A stretch of 25,331 nt of DNA from Saprospiraceae bacterium (GTDB lineage Bacteria > Bacteroidota > Bacteroidia > Chitinophagales > Saprospiraceae). Below are positions 14,222-23,122 of the stretch, piece by piece (positions within the stretch are counted from its first letter, which is position 1; every line of letters starts with the position of its first letter). Made by a program: the position numbers and the translations under genes. A model generated the notes under the pieces. The model ran no database searches. It saw only the letters and a program-made list of their open reading frames with translations, and was not told the DNA's origin. The stretch lies in assembly GCA_013002625.1 (NCBI GenBank), contig JABDJE010000235.1, forward strand, positions 1 to 25,331. The letters are read 5' to 3'.

Positions 14222-17200
14222 TCGATACAACCCTGCATAATGGCTTCGAATAAAGCGCCTGTTTTAACTTCAAATTCCGGTCCTAACAACAGTTCATTCT
14301 TGGCGGAGAACTGGACATTTGCACCATTAAATATTGTATTGTAGGCCTCAATGAAATCTGATGTTTGAATTGTAATCACATCGCCATTCATATAATCCTC
14401 GGTAATAATGGCACTCGGAATACAATACTTAAGAAAGTATTGTCCCATTACTGAAGTATTGCAACCATTGCTTCCAAGGAAAACATAATCTTCACCGATT
14501 ATACTGCTGGCAGCACACAATTCATTCCATGGAATAGACTCACTGTTGGCATCGCGTTGCAATAATTCAATCGATGAAGGAGATCCTGTTGCCTGAGTGC
14601 TTGGGCTGCTATTCGGATCATCCAGCTTTAGATCAAATGGATCAGAAAAGTCAATGTCTCCATAATTATTCATTATCCAGTAACTACTCAAATTTTCGCC
14701 GTTACCGATATCGGGAAGTGGTAAAGCATTCAATCGGGTTGCATAGACCATATTGTTAGGGAATGTCCCGGTCCCTGGAAACACCATTTCCACACCTGTC
14801 GTACCGAAAGTATATGTCCCTGCTGAATTAATTAATTCCGAAGCGGATTCACCGCTCCCGACCGGAATCAGACAAGGTGTAAATCCGCTATTTCCTGTTG
14901 CTGTTCCATGGTATAAATTTACCTTATCCAAGACGGTTGAATTATCACGGTTAAACTGGTAATAGGCTAAAAAGTCAGGATCAGAAAGTTGATTATCACG
15001 GGTCAAATGTCGGAGTGATCTGATTTCATCTTCACTTAATGCCCTATTCCATAAGCTGACCTCATCAATTTCGCCACGGTAATTTCTTGTTGTCCAGGCC
15101 TTATAGCTGCCAATTTTCATTGTCGTGATATCTGCTGTATTTATCGTCGTACTATGCTTGACGCCTAAGCCATTTAGATATAATGTGATGCCATCAGATT
15201 CTGCTACCAATGCCACGTATGACCACTGACCTTGAGGCACCTCCAAATTACTATCCCACCACCACGCACCGCCTGGCCAATGATAACCCAGAGTATTGTT
15301 GCCTTCTCTAAAATTTAATCCTGCCGTTTGGCTGCCGTCATTCATAACTATGCTTGCATAATCGTCCTGAATACCTTCAGGCTTTACCCACGCGGTTATC
15401 GTAAATTCATTTGTTGTAATATCAAAATTGGGTAATTGAACCCAATCGCCAGAACCCACTGTCTGAACGGCCAGTCCCGGCACTGTATCCACAGCACATT
15501 GGTCGTCCATGTAAATCATTTGATTGTACACATGTGAACTGGTTGTCCCTGAATCATCGGTAACTGTTAGGCTTACATCAAATGAGCCATTGCTTCCCAA
15601 AACAACTTTTGGATTTCGGGCCGTTAGATCGCTCACATATTGAGGGGCAGGAGTGAAAGTCCAATCCCATGTTGTATTGAATTGGTCAACTATTGAATGG
15701 GAATCAAATTGTATAGTGTCCTTACCACATGTCAGGGAATCTGTTGCTGTCATTATTTGCGCAATCGGATCGAATGTCTGGGGCATGGCGGCCTCCCAAA
15801 TCCCACGTCCTTTGGATGCCATTCGTATTTTATTGTCTGTATAAAACAAATGCAGCTTCAAGACATTCTGAACCACCGGAAGACCAGAGTCATATTGCAC
15901 CCATCCGGGAACAGCGGGATCGAAATAATAAAAACTATTTTGAGTCAATGCATAAATCAATCCACCACTTCCACCATGGTAAGCCAGGTCACGTACCTTG
16001 TCACCATCGAATAAACTGGTTGTCATGTTGGTCCAGCTTGATCCACCATTTATACTTTTGTAAATCTTTTGTCCATTGCCACCATCAACAGTGCCTACGT
16101 ATACTTCATCACCGTTTTCTGGATTCACGGTAATTTCAAGACGCCAGCGGTTGTTACTCGGGATATCTGTGAGTTTTGACCAGCTCTGGCCGCCATCAAT
16201 CGTGCGATGTACTTCACACCAATCCCAGTAACCGCCATTCGGTTGAAATACGGCATAGATAATATTCGGATTGGTCTTGCAGTATTCCATTTCAAGCACC
16301 CGTCCATTTCCAAAATCATGCAACACAGTCCAATTTGTTCCACCATCCCGAGACGCCCAGATAATGGAATCTTTTCCGGCAATCATGTGGTCAGCATAAT
16401 GGGGGTGATGATAAAAGCCCGATGAATAAGAAGTCGTATAGGCCTCATTGGGTATCAGGTAAATTGGATTTGTGTTAGTTGTTGCGCCGCCCAAGGTATC
16501 CGATATAATCTTTGAGACGGTATAACCAGACCAATACTGGTTGAAATAGGCATTTTTATTATTCAAGCTATTGACATAGCCCGTTGATTCTTCTACACCT
16601 CCTACATTGTGACTCAAGCCTACACCGTAGTTATCGTAGTAAACTGTATTGCCGTTATGGTATTTGCCACCGACAAGCACATCGTCATTCCAGCCTGCAC
16701 CAAAGCCCCAAAAGTCTGCACCAATTACACCATATTTTCTGGAACTGTGACTGTTCAGATCATCATTGGAATAATTTATACCGCCATCAGAAGCTACCCA
16801 GATATCATTGCCTTGAACATGGATAGATTGAATATCGGCATGGACATCACTCAACCGGGTGGAATTGGCCGCACCTATACTTACATAACTTACCCCTCCA
16901 TCAGAAGATTCATTAAGTCTAATGGTTCCAAACCACATCAAGTCGGCATCATTGGGAGAGACTTCAAAATCAAAATTATAAAACCCCTGATGGTAACCAC
17001 CTGCGTAAGCCGCGGCATTCCAGGGCATCGTATTTATGGCTTGATAGGGTCCACCAATCTGACCGGAAGGCAGATACCAGTTCGAACCACTGTCATTACT
17101 TCTATATATACCGATCCATCCATCGTCACCGGCCTTGCTCGTTCCAATTAATGTTGCATACACGCGATCCGGGTCATCGGGTGAGACGCCAATTTTACCC

Positions 17201-18174
17201 CCGTTTTCAGAAGCTTCAGCCGGCACTTGTGGGTTATACCAACCCGATGCAATCAAGGACCAGTTTGTACCGCTGTTGACCGATCTGAAAAATTCGGTTT
17301 TAACAGCACCCGGATTGGACTTAAGCATGTATACCGTATCGTGATCTGTAGGATGAAAATCAACATCCCATACTGCCGTTGTATAAGGCCTGCTCCAGGA
17401 TGAACCGCCATTTGTAGATATGTATAATCCATTAGAAGCCGCCAGGAAAATACGATTGGCGTCATCGGGATCAAACTTGATTTCATATACAGATCCACCC
17501 AAATTATAATTTTCGCTCCAGCTGGCGCCACCATCTGTACTTCTGTATAAGCGATTATTGCCGCCGATATAAAAAATGTTGTCGTTATTTGGATGTATGC
17601 TTACTGCAGTGATGCCATTGCAGAAAACCTCATCTTTTGAAATCAACGTCCAGGTAAGACCTTTGTCTGTCGTCTTATACACGCCACTGCTTTCCGTACC
17701 ACAAATGAGCAGTTGGTCATTGTTGACAGACTGATCGATTGAATAGACGTTGGCATGGGTCGAGATGGCTTGAGTTGTACCATTTTTATAGGTTTCAAAT
17801 GGACCTATACTGGTCCAGATATCCATAGATTTATTATTGGATTTCTTGGCTTTGAGCAGGGCAAATTGAGCAGACTCTTCTTCAGGTGTGGGGATCTCGA
17901 TTTGAGCTTTGGTATTTAACAAAGGCTCAACACGTCTAATCCAATGTTTGAAATTTTGAGTATGAATTGTCTTTTTAAATGCGTGGACTTTGTAGTATGT
18001 ATTATATCCGTCTACCACCTCATCCACACTTGGTTTATCGGAATACATCAATTGTGCCCACGATGGTGCTTCTGCAATCTCATTGGGAGAAGGAATTGCT
18101 CTAAAGAATGTGGATGAATTTTGACCATTTACACCAACCAGAAAAAAAATAAAAATGATAGTCAAATATTTCAT
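14218..18174 (-). CDS. Large secreted BNR/sortilin-like propeller, PKD and LamG protein with GC-x-x C-terminus
   Basis: This 1318-residue exported protein has a signal peptide (MKYLTIIFIFFLVGVNGQ). Residues about 115-800 form BNR/VPS10-like propeller(s) with at least seven Asp-boxes, for example STDGGASW (212-219), STNGGSSW (253-260), SVNSGTNW (298-305), SNDSGSNW (359-366), SRDGGTNW (608-615), TIDGGQSW (658-665) and SINGGSSW (707-714). A PKD-like domain follows (about 815-890, WDWTFTP and VSLTVTD), then a LamG/concanavalin-like domain (about 903-1080, FTITAWVKPEG, GQWSYVALV, GEIDEVSLWNRALSEDEI). The last about 30 residues, LLLGPEFEVKTGALFEA with a final GCID, match the GC-x-x C-terminal pattern of some Bacteroidota secreted proteins. 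It is likely a surface or secreted glycan- or protein-binding protein or hydrolase; no catalytic site was recognised. It is single-gene and divergent from the TlpA gene. Confidence 0.88.
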   Translation of the reverse strand: MKYLTIIFIFFLVGVNGQNSSTFFRAIPSPNEIAEAPSWAQLMYSDKPSVDEVVDGYNTYYKVHAFKKTIHTQNFKHWIRRVEPLLNTKAQIEIPTPEEESAQFALLKAKKSNNKSMDIWTSIGPFETYKNGTTQAISTHANVYSIDQSVNNDQLLICGTESSGVYKTTDKGLTWTLISKDEVFCNGITAVSIHPNNDNIFYIGGNNRLYRSTDGGASWSENYNLGGSVYEIKFDPDDANRIFLAASNGLYISTNGGSSWSRPYTTAVWDVDFHPTDHDTVYMLKSNPGAVKTEFFRSVNSGTNWSLIASGWYNPQVPAEASENGGKIGVSPDDPDRVYATLIGTSKAGDDGWIGIYRSNDSGSNWYLPSGQIGGPYQAINTMPWNAAAYAGGYHQGFYNFDFEVSPNDADLMWFGTIRLNESSDGGVSYVSIGAANSTRLSDVHADIQSIHVQGNDIWVASDGGINYSNDDLNSHSSRKYGVIGADFWGFGAGWNDDVLVGGKYHNGNTVYYDNYGVGLSHNVGGVEESTGYVNSLNNKNAYFNQYWSGYTVSKIISDTLGGATTNTNPIYLIPNEAYTTSYSSGFYHHPHYADHMIAGKDSIIWASRDGGTNWTVLHDFGNGRVLEMEYCKTNPNIIYAVFQPNGGYWDWCEVHRTIDGGQSWSKLTDIPSNNRWRLEITVNPENGDEVYVGTVDGGNGQKIYKSINGGSSWTNMTTSLFDGDKVRDLAYHGGSGGLIYALTQNSFYYFDPAVPGWVQYDSGLPVVQNVLKLHLFYTDNKIRMASKGRGIWEAAMPQTFDPIAQIMTATDSLTCGKDTIQFDSHSIVDQFNTTWDWTFTPAPQYVSDLTARNPKVVLGSNGSFDVSLTVTDDSGTTSSHVYNQMIYMDDQCAVDTVPGLAVQTVGSGDWVQLPNFDITTNEFTITAWVKPEGIQDDYASIVMNDGSQTAGLNFREGNNTLGYHWPGGAWWWDSNLEVPQGQWSYVALVAESDGITLYLNGLGVKHSTTINTADITTMKIGSYKAWTTRNYRGEIDEVSLWNRALSEDEIRSLRHLTRDNQLSDPDFLAYYQFNRDNSTVLDKVNLYHGTATGNSGFTPCLIPVGSGESASELINSAGTYTFGTTGVEMVFPGTGTFPNNMVYATRLNALPLPDIGNGENLSSYWIMNNYGDIDFSDPFDLKLDDPNSSPSTQATGSPSSIELLQRDANSESIPWNELCAASSIIGEDYVFLGSNGCNTSVMGQYFLKYCIPSAIITEDYMNGDVITIQTSDFIEAYNTIFNGANVQFSAKNELLLGPEFEVKTGALFEAIMQGCID

Positions 18175-18290
18175 TGAAATGTATTTAGAATCATGACCGG
18201 ATAGGAAAAACTGTTGTAAAAATGCCGACAGCAGTTAAAAGTAGTGATTAATCAGTTAAATGATAGTTAAACCAGAGCCATTTTCTTTAC

Positions 18291-18298
18291 TACATTTG
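18291..18298 (+). promoter_or_regulatory. Putative Bacteroidota -7 element for the TlpA-like gene
   Basis: TACATTTG fits TAnnTTTG and lies 46 bases before the ATG at 18345. No TTG is found at the usual 17-23 bases upstream, so the call is weak. The same octamer precedes the reductase gene at 19019. Confidence 0.45.
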
Positions 18299-18344
18299 TT
18301 TTAAATCATAGATTGAGATTCAAACGTTAACCTATAACACTAGA

Positions 18345-18845
18345 ATGAAAACTACATCAACAATTTTAATGCTGGCAGCCTGTTTGGTTTTTTCTGCATT
18401 TACAGCAGCAAGCTATTCTACCGTTCCTTCCGTAGATGTAAAAACCCTGCGTGGCAAAACAGTAAACATCCAGGATTATGTTGGAAATGATAAGCTAACT
18501 GTTATGAGCTTTTGGGCTACTTGGTGCAGCCCATGTAAAAGAGAGTTGGATGCCATTGCTGACATCTACCCCGACTGGCAAGAGGAATACAATGTCGAAG
18601 TGCTTGCCATTACAATCGATGACACAAGAACATTGGCTAAAGTTCCTGCTTTGATTGAAACCAAAGGATGGGAATATACTGTTCTGGCAGACGTCAAAGG
18701 TGAGTTGAAAAAGGCATTGAATTTCCAGACCATTCCACAGACCTTCTTAGTGAACCAAAAAGGAGAGATTGTGTACACACATTCAGGCTATAATCCAGGT
18801 GATGAATATGAACTTGAAGAAGAGCTGAAAAAACACGCCAAATAG
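18345..18845 (+). CDS. TlpA/ResA-like exported thioredoxin-fold oxidoreductase
   Basis: This 166-residue redoxin has the active-site motif WATWCSPC (C61, C64), a cis-proline at P131 (TIPQTFLV) and the ResA/TlpA-type insert between them. Such proteins reduce disulfides outside the cytoplasm, for example in cytochrome c maturation. The N-terminus is hydrophobic (MKTTSTILMLAACLVFSAFT). LAAC at 10-13 could be a lipobox but would leave an unusually short signal, so cleavage after about residue 23 by signal peptidase I is as likely. It has its own promoter-like octamer and a strong terminator, so it is probably monocistronic. Confidence 0.93.
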   Translation: MKTTSTILMLAACLVFSAFTAASYSTVPSVDVKTLRGKTVNIQDYVGNDKLTVMSFWATWCSPCKRELDAIADIYPDWQEEYNVEVLAITIDDTRTLAKVPALIETKGWEYTVLADVKGELKKALNFQTIPQTFLVNQKGEIVYTHSGYNPGDEYELEEELKKHAK

Positions 18846-18872
18846 AATAATAAAGTTTCTAATATACAAGAG

Positions 18873-18900
18873 GCCGCACCCAGGGTGTGGCTTTTTTTTT
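18873..18900 (+). terminator. Rho-independent terminator after the TlpA-like gene
   Basis: GCCGCAC (18873-18879) pairs with GTGTGGC (18885-18891), including one G-U, around CCAGG, followed by nine T. On the minus strand one pair would be a mismatch, which supports plus-strand use. Confidence 0.9.
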
Positions 18901-19018
18901 GTATAAATGCCAATTCTGACGTGAACAGAATCAGAGATGTTCTGTTGGACTTGCATGTTGGTATAATTTAGCTTGCATCAAAACCACCAATCTAATTTTA
19001 TAGATTATTTTTTCGAAG

Positions 19019-19026
19019 TACATTTG
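19019..19026 (+). promoter_or_regulatory. Putative -7 element for the reductase gene
   Basis: TACATTTG again fits TAnnTTTG, 31 bases before the ATG at 19058. No good -33 TTG at the expected distance. Confidence 0.4.
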
Positions 19027-19057
19027 TGGGCTCAACAAAGAGATAAAAGCATCAAAG

Positions 19058-20167
19058 ATGAGTGGATTTAATACGCTTAAAGTAAAAGAGAAAATTCAGG
19101 AGACTGCTGATAGTTGTTCTTTTCTGTTTGATATTCCTGAGGAATTGGCCTCCGAGTATAAATATAAGCCAGGGCAGTATTTGACATTAAAAGTGACTGT
19201 AAATGGTGAAGAATTAAGGCGGGCCTACTCTATATTCACCGCACCATTTCAGAATGCTTATGGCTGTACTGTGAAAAGAGTAGAAGGGGGTCGTGTTTCA
19301 AATCATTTGTTGGATACGGTTCAGGTCGGAGAAGAATTGGAAGTTATGGGGCCTCAAGGAAAATTCATAGTTACACCTGATCATGATGCTTCAAGAGATC
19401 ATTATTTCATAGCAGGAGGTTCAGGTATTACACCCGTCATGTCCATGATGTTGACTATTCTTGAAGAAGAACCAATGAGCCATGTTTATTTACTTTATGC
19501 AAATAGAAATGAAGACTGTGTAATATTTAAAGAGCAACTGAAAGAAATGGTCTCCAAGTACGAGAACCAGTTCAGTTGGTTGAATATATTATCAAGACCC
19601 AATACTGAAAAAAGCAAAGGTCTGGGAGGGCTATTTGGTAAAAAGAAAATAGCATGGGAAGGTATGATAGGTCGTATAGATGCATCTAAATTGCAAATCT
19701 TTCTGGATGATCATCCTTCTAAAACAAATAACGATGTATTCTATTTGTGTGGCCCTGGTGGCTTGATTGAAACCTCACAGCAATTTCTCGAAAATAGAGG
19801 CGTTGCCAAGGATAAAATTTTACAAGAATACTTCACCAACCCTGAACAGGAAGGTGATAAGAAGGCTGCACCATCGGTTGTTTCATCTGGGGCATGTCAG
19901 GCCGAAGTCACGCTTAACGGTGAGACATTTGAAGCGACTGTTCCAGAAGGAAAGACTGTCCTGGAAGCTTTAATTGAAATGGGTAAAGATCCCCCGTATT
20001 CTTGTACAAGTGGCGCTTGCTCAACTTGTGTTGCAAAGGTCACAGAAGGAGAAGTTGTAATGGATGCTTGTTTTGCTTTGGATGACGATGAAGTGGCTGA
20101 TGGCTTTGTATTGACTTGCCAGGCAAGGGCAAAAACCAGCACCCTAAAGCTGAATTATCAAGCTTAA
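19058..20167 (+). CDS. PaaE-like ferredoxin-NAD(P)H reductase with C-terminal 2Fe-2S domain
   Basis: This 369-residue cytosolic electron-transfer protein has three modules. The FAD-binding barrel is at about 1-105 with R55AYS58. The NAD(P)-binding domain is at about 112-255 with GGSGITP (120-126) and CGPGG (231-235). A plant-type ferredoxin domain lies at about 278-369, with cluster cysteines C316, C321, C324 and C354. It passes electrons from NAD(P)H through FAD and the 2Fe-2S cluster to a partner oxygenase or desaturase. The layout is that of PaaE, but no paaABCD genes are nearby, so the phenylacetate pathway should not be assumed. The stop is three bases from that of the convergent LURP-like gene, with no terminator between. 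Confidence 0.93.
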   Translation: MSGFNTLKVKEKIQETADSCSFLFDIPEELASEYKYKPGQYLTLKVTVNGEELRRAYSIFTAPFQNAYGCTVKRVEGGRVSNHLLDTVQVGEELEVMGPQGKFIVTPDHDASRDHYFIAGGSGITPVMSMMLTILEEEPMSHVYLLYANRNEDCVIFKEQLKEMVSKYENQFSWLNILSRPNTEKSKGLGGLFGKKKIAWEGMIGRIDASKLQIFLDDHPSKTNNDVFYLCGPGGLIETSQQFLENRGVAKDKILQEYFTNPEQEGDKKAAPSVVSSGACQAEVTLNGETFEATVPEGKTVLEALIEMGKDPPYSCTSGACSTCVAKVTEGEVVMDACFALDDDEVADGFVLTCQARAKTSTLKLNYQA

Positions 20168-20170
20168 TTG

Positions 20171-20665
20171 TTAATTTTTTCTCGACCGCAATACACGGAT
20201 CATAATTTCAATACTTAATGTGATGCCAATGAACAGGAGCGGATCCTGATCGGCCTGGATGGCTATACCATAGCTTCTTTTTGAAATGGAGTTGCTTCTG
20301 GATATTTTGGCTACCTCTTCTCCTGATTTGGTAATTGTAAAATCACTTTTACGGAAGTTTCCCAAGGCAAAATATGCACCATACATGCTTAATATTTCAA
20401 GTTCCGTTTTCCCAAGTTTCACTATGCGCTTAATTTCAGCAATATGGTCGTCGAAGGCGCGCAATTCAAAGCTCATCTTGAAGAACTTAAATGGCCGAAC
20501 GATCTGCATGATTTCTAATCCATTGTGATCTTCAATTTTGAACTTGCGCATAAAACTGAATGGATGAGGGCGCATGCGGTACTTGAGCATGCCATCCTCA
20601 TCCAATATATCATAGGTCTTAGTGAAAAAACCTCTTCGTTCAATTGTGAATAATTTAAAATCCAT
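20171..20665 (-). CDS. LURP-one/Tubby-C-terminal-fold protein (DUF567-like)
   Basis: A 164-residue protein with the strand pattern of the LURP-one-related/scramblase fold: a repeated series of short basic beta strands (YDILDEDGMLKYRMR, FKIEDHNGLEIMQIVR, KSDFTITKSGEEVAKISR) and a final hydrophobic helix (DPLLFIGITLSIEIMIRVL). Related folds bind membranes or phosphoinositides in eukaryotes; bacterial members are poorly understood. It starts three bases after the permease stop, so it is the third gene of the ABC exporter operon. A role at the membrane with that exporter is inference. Family assignment is by eye. Confidence 0.75.
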   Translation of the reverse strand: MDFKLFTIERRGFFTKTYDILDEDGMLKYRMRPHPFSFMRKFKIEDHNGLEIMQIVRPFKFFKMSFELRAFDDHIAEIKRIVKLGKTELEILSMYGAYFALGNFRKSDFTITKSGEEVAKISRSNSISKRSYGIAIQADQDPLLFIGITLSIEIMIRVLRSRKN

Positions 20666-20668
20666 AAT

Positions 20669-22027
20669 TTAGGATTTATACATAATCCATTTTCCTACCT
20701 CTTTGAAGTTAACTTTTTTGCCGTACATCAAAATACCAACACGATAAATTCGGCCAGCCAACCATGCAAAAAACCAACATGATAAAATCAACAATAAAAT
20801 CGACAATCCAATTTGCCACATCGGGGGATCAAAGGCCAACCGTGAAGGCATAATAATCGGAGAGGTCAGTGGAAAAAGAGATCCGAATACGGCCATACCG
20901 CCATTGGGATTTTGTAATGAGCCCTGCATCATAATAAATGCAAGAATTACAGGTATCATAATGGGCAACATCAGTTGTTGTCCTTCACCCATATCATCAC
21001 CCATAGCAGATCCAACTGCCGCAAATAGGGATGAATAGATAAAGTAACCGCCAAAGAAAAATATGACAAACACTGGAATAATCATTGTCCAGTTTAATCC
21101 CTTGAATTCATTGATTACCTGATGAAAATCTATGTCATCAGATGCTGCCTGCAGAGATGCGGCACCACCTTGCGAGGCCATATCCTGCAATTGCTGCATA
21201 TCTTGAGGATCACCACCCATGACGAGTTGAACGCCCGTGACCACAAGTGGAATCAAAATTAGCCAAACGGCGAGTTGTGTTAATCCTACACCCCCCACAC
21301 CGATAACTTTACCCAACATCAATTGGATTGGCTTAACTGAAGAAATCATAAGCTCAACAATACGATTGATTTTTTCTTCCATAACACTCCGCATGACCAT
21401 TGAACCATAAATGAATATGACCATATACATGATAAAGCCCATGATCCCTCCAAGGGCTGTACCGATAACAATAGATAGCTTACTGGATGTATCTTCACTG
21501 CCAGCTTTAATTTCACCGTCATCGCCAACAGCTATCGCGCCATTCTCAAGGTCGATGTTCATTTTAAAGCTTTCCAGAATTTCTCGATCGATATTGGATT
21601 GATCAATCTTATGCTCTTTGAATACACGCTCCAGTGTGCGTTCGATGCTTTCTATGGTTCCAATACTGAGCTTTTCCTGCGAATAATATTTCACATCATG
21701 TTGGGTGGCCATTTTGTTTTCGAACGCAGGAATATAAAGCAATAGGTCATACCCATCTGTTTTATAATCTTCTTTCAATCGTTCCAATGGCGCTCGACTG
21801 AATTCATAAATATTTGACTTGGACGTGATCTCGGCGCTTTTTAATATTTCTGAATCGTCTTTCACCAATACCTTTTGTTGAGATTGCCCGCCCTTGGCAA
21901 CAATTAAGCCACCAACAAGTGCCAACACACCAATACCTATTGGTGTAAGGAGGGTGGTGATGATAAATGATTTTCTTGTTACCCTTATCAGGTATTCACG
22001 TTTTATAATTAACCAAAGTTTGTTCAT
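20669..22027 (-). CDS. NatB-type ABC-2 exporter permease
   Basis: This 452-residue integral membrane protein starts MNKLWLIIKREYLIRVTRKS. I place the start at the ATG 22025-22027, one base after the TGA of the ATPase gene; the frame continues upstream to 22063, but the extra 12 residues would overlap that gene and are not conserved-looking. The topology is one N-terminal helix (about 18-40), a large extracytoplasmic domain of about 150 residues, then a block of five or so helices in the C-terminal half, as in NatB/ABC2_membrane_3 permeases. NatAB of Bacillus exports sodium; other members export peptides or drugs, so the substrate is open. Confidence 0.9.
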   Translation of the reverse strand: MNKLWLIIKREYLIRVTRKSFIITTLLTPIGIGVLALVGGLIVAKGGQSQQKVLVKDDSEILKSAEITSKSNIYEFSRAPLERLKEDYKTDGYDLLLYIPAFENKMATQHDVKYYSQEKLSIGTIESIERTLERVFKEHKIDQSNIDREILESFKMNIDLENGAIAVGDDGEIKAGSEDTSSKLSIVIGTALGGIMGFIMYMVIFIYGSMVMRSVMEEKINRIVELMISSVKPIQLMLGKVIGVGGVGLTQLAVWLILIPLVVTGVQLVMGGDPQDMQQLQDMASQGGAASLQAASDDIDFHQVINEFKGLNWTMIIPVFVIFFFGGYFIYSSLFAAVGSAMGDDMGEGQQLMLPIMIPVILAFIMMQGSLQNPNGGMAVFGSLFPLTSPIIMPSRLAFDPPMWQIGLSILLLILSCWFFAWLAGRIYRVGILMYGKKVNFKEVGKWIMYKS

Positions 22028-22028
22028 A

Positions 22029-22922
22029 TCAATTGCTTTCGACTTGTTTAATAAAAATGTCATTGAGTGTTGGTAGCACCTCGTTAAACGAGACGATATG
22101 CATGCCCAGACTTACAGCATACTTGATCAATTCATTGCCATCTACATCCGCAGGCAATTTGATGGTTATGCTGTTCGCAGTTCTGGATTGAACATCGAAT
22201 TGAGAAAAATCAGACTTGATCTCTCCGTCGAACTCAATTTTATATAGATTCTCTTTAAAATTTTGCTTGATTTCATTCACATCGCCTTGAAGAATGACTT
22301 TACCTTCATTGATTAACACGATCTCCTCACATATTTCTTCCACTTGCTCCATACGGTGTGTTGAAAAAATGATCGATGTTCCTTTCTCCTTTAATTGTCT
22401 TATTTCTTCTTTAATAAGGTTGGTGTTGATGGGGTCCAATCCTGAAAACGGCTCATCGAAAATGATCAGTTTGGGATCGTGCACAACAGTAGCGATGAAT
22501 TGAATTTTTTGTTGCATCCCCTTAGATAGCTCTTCTATCTTTTTGGGCCACCAGGCTTCAATATCAAATTTTTTCATCCAGTAGCCAATCTTTTGTTTGG
22601 CTTCTTTTTTATCAAGACCCTTCAATTGCGCCAGATACATCAATTGATCTCCCACCTTCATTTTCTTGTATAATCCCCTTTCTTCAGGCATATAGCCTAA
22701 TTGAGAGGGGTGATAAGAATTAAGTTGTTCCCCATCGATAAGGATTTCCCCTTCATCTGCGCCAGTGATGGTTGTGATTATTCTGATTAGTGAAGTTTTG
22801 CCTGCGCCATTTGGGCCCAGTAAGCCGAAAAGCTTTTGCTTTTCAACGTCGAACGATACGCTATCAACCGCTCGATGGTTGTGGTACTGTTTGACCACAT
22901 TCCTCAAGGAAAGTATTGCCAT
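22029..22922 (-). CDS. NatA-type ABC exporter ATPase
   Basis: This 297-residue ATP-binding subunit has Walker A GPNGAGKT (36-43), Q-loop region GYMPEERGLY (76-85), signature LSKGMQQK (132-139), Walker B IIFDEP (153-158) and H-loop H189. A C-terminal extension (about 220-297), like DUF4162, is typical of exporters of the NatA/antibiotic-resistance type. It is the first gene of a three-gene operon with the permease (one-base gap) and the LURP-like gene. A good Bacteroidota promoter lies just upstream. Confidence 0.95.
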   Translation of the reverse strand: MAILSLRNVVKQYHNHRAVDSVSFDVEKQKLFGLLGPNGAGKTSLIRIITTITGADEGEILIDGEQLNSYHPSQLGYMPEERGLYKKMKVGDQLMYLAQLKGLDKKEAKQKIGYWMKKFDIEAWWPKKIEELSKGMQQKIQFIATVVHDPKLIIFDEPFSGLDPINTNLIKEEIRQLKEKGTSIIFSTHRMEQVEEICEEIVLINEGKVILQGDVNEIKQNFKENLYKIEFDGEIKSDFSQFDVQSRTANSITIKLPADVDGNELIKYAVSLGMHIVSFNEVLPTLNDIFIKQVESN

Positions 22923-22954
22923 AAATTGTATTTAGTTTCAATCGGAAAATATAT

Positions 22955-22987
22955 CAAATATATCAAGCATGTCGTCTAATTCGACAA
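22955..22987 (-). promoter_or_regulatory. Promoter of the natAB-like operon
   Basis: On the minus strand TATATTTG (plus 22955-22962) fits the -7 TAnnTTTG, and TTG (plus 22985-22987) lies 22 bases upstream, inside the 17-23 range known for Flavobacteria/Bacteroidota. The ATPase ATG is 33 bases downstream of the -7 box. This is the best promoter match in the window. Confidence 0.6.
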
Positions 22988-23122
22988 GCACTTATGTTAC
23001 TTCTACAAATAGTACGCGTCCAAAGTTTATTAACATTTATTAAAAAGCTTAACAATATTTTAGAACGCAGCTTTGATTTTTACTATAAATTGTGACTCAA
23101 AGCAAAGCAAATAAAAAAGAAA

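Noticed and set aside
16609..17151. 180-aa plus-strand frame inside the 1318-aa gene
   Set aside because: It is antisense to a well-supported multidomain gene with signal peptide and Asp-boxes; a shadow frame.
19058..20167. Phenylacetate degradation locus
   Set aside because: The PaaE-like reductase has none of the paa partner genes in the surrounding 25 kb, so the pathway is not supported here.
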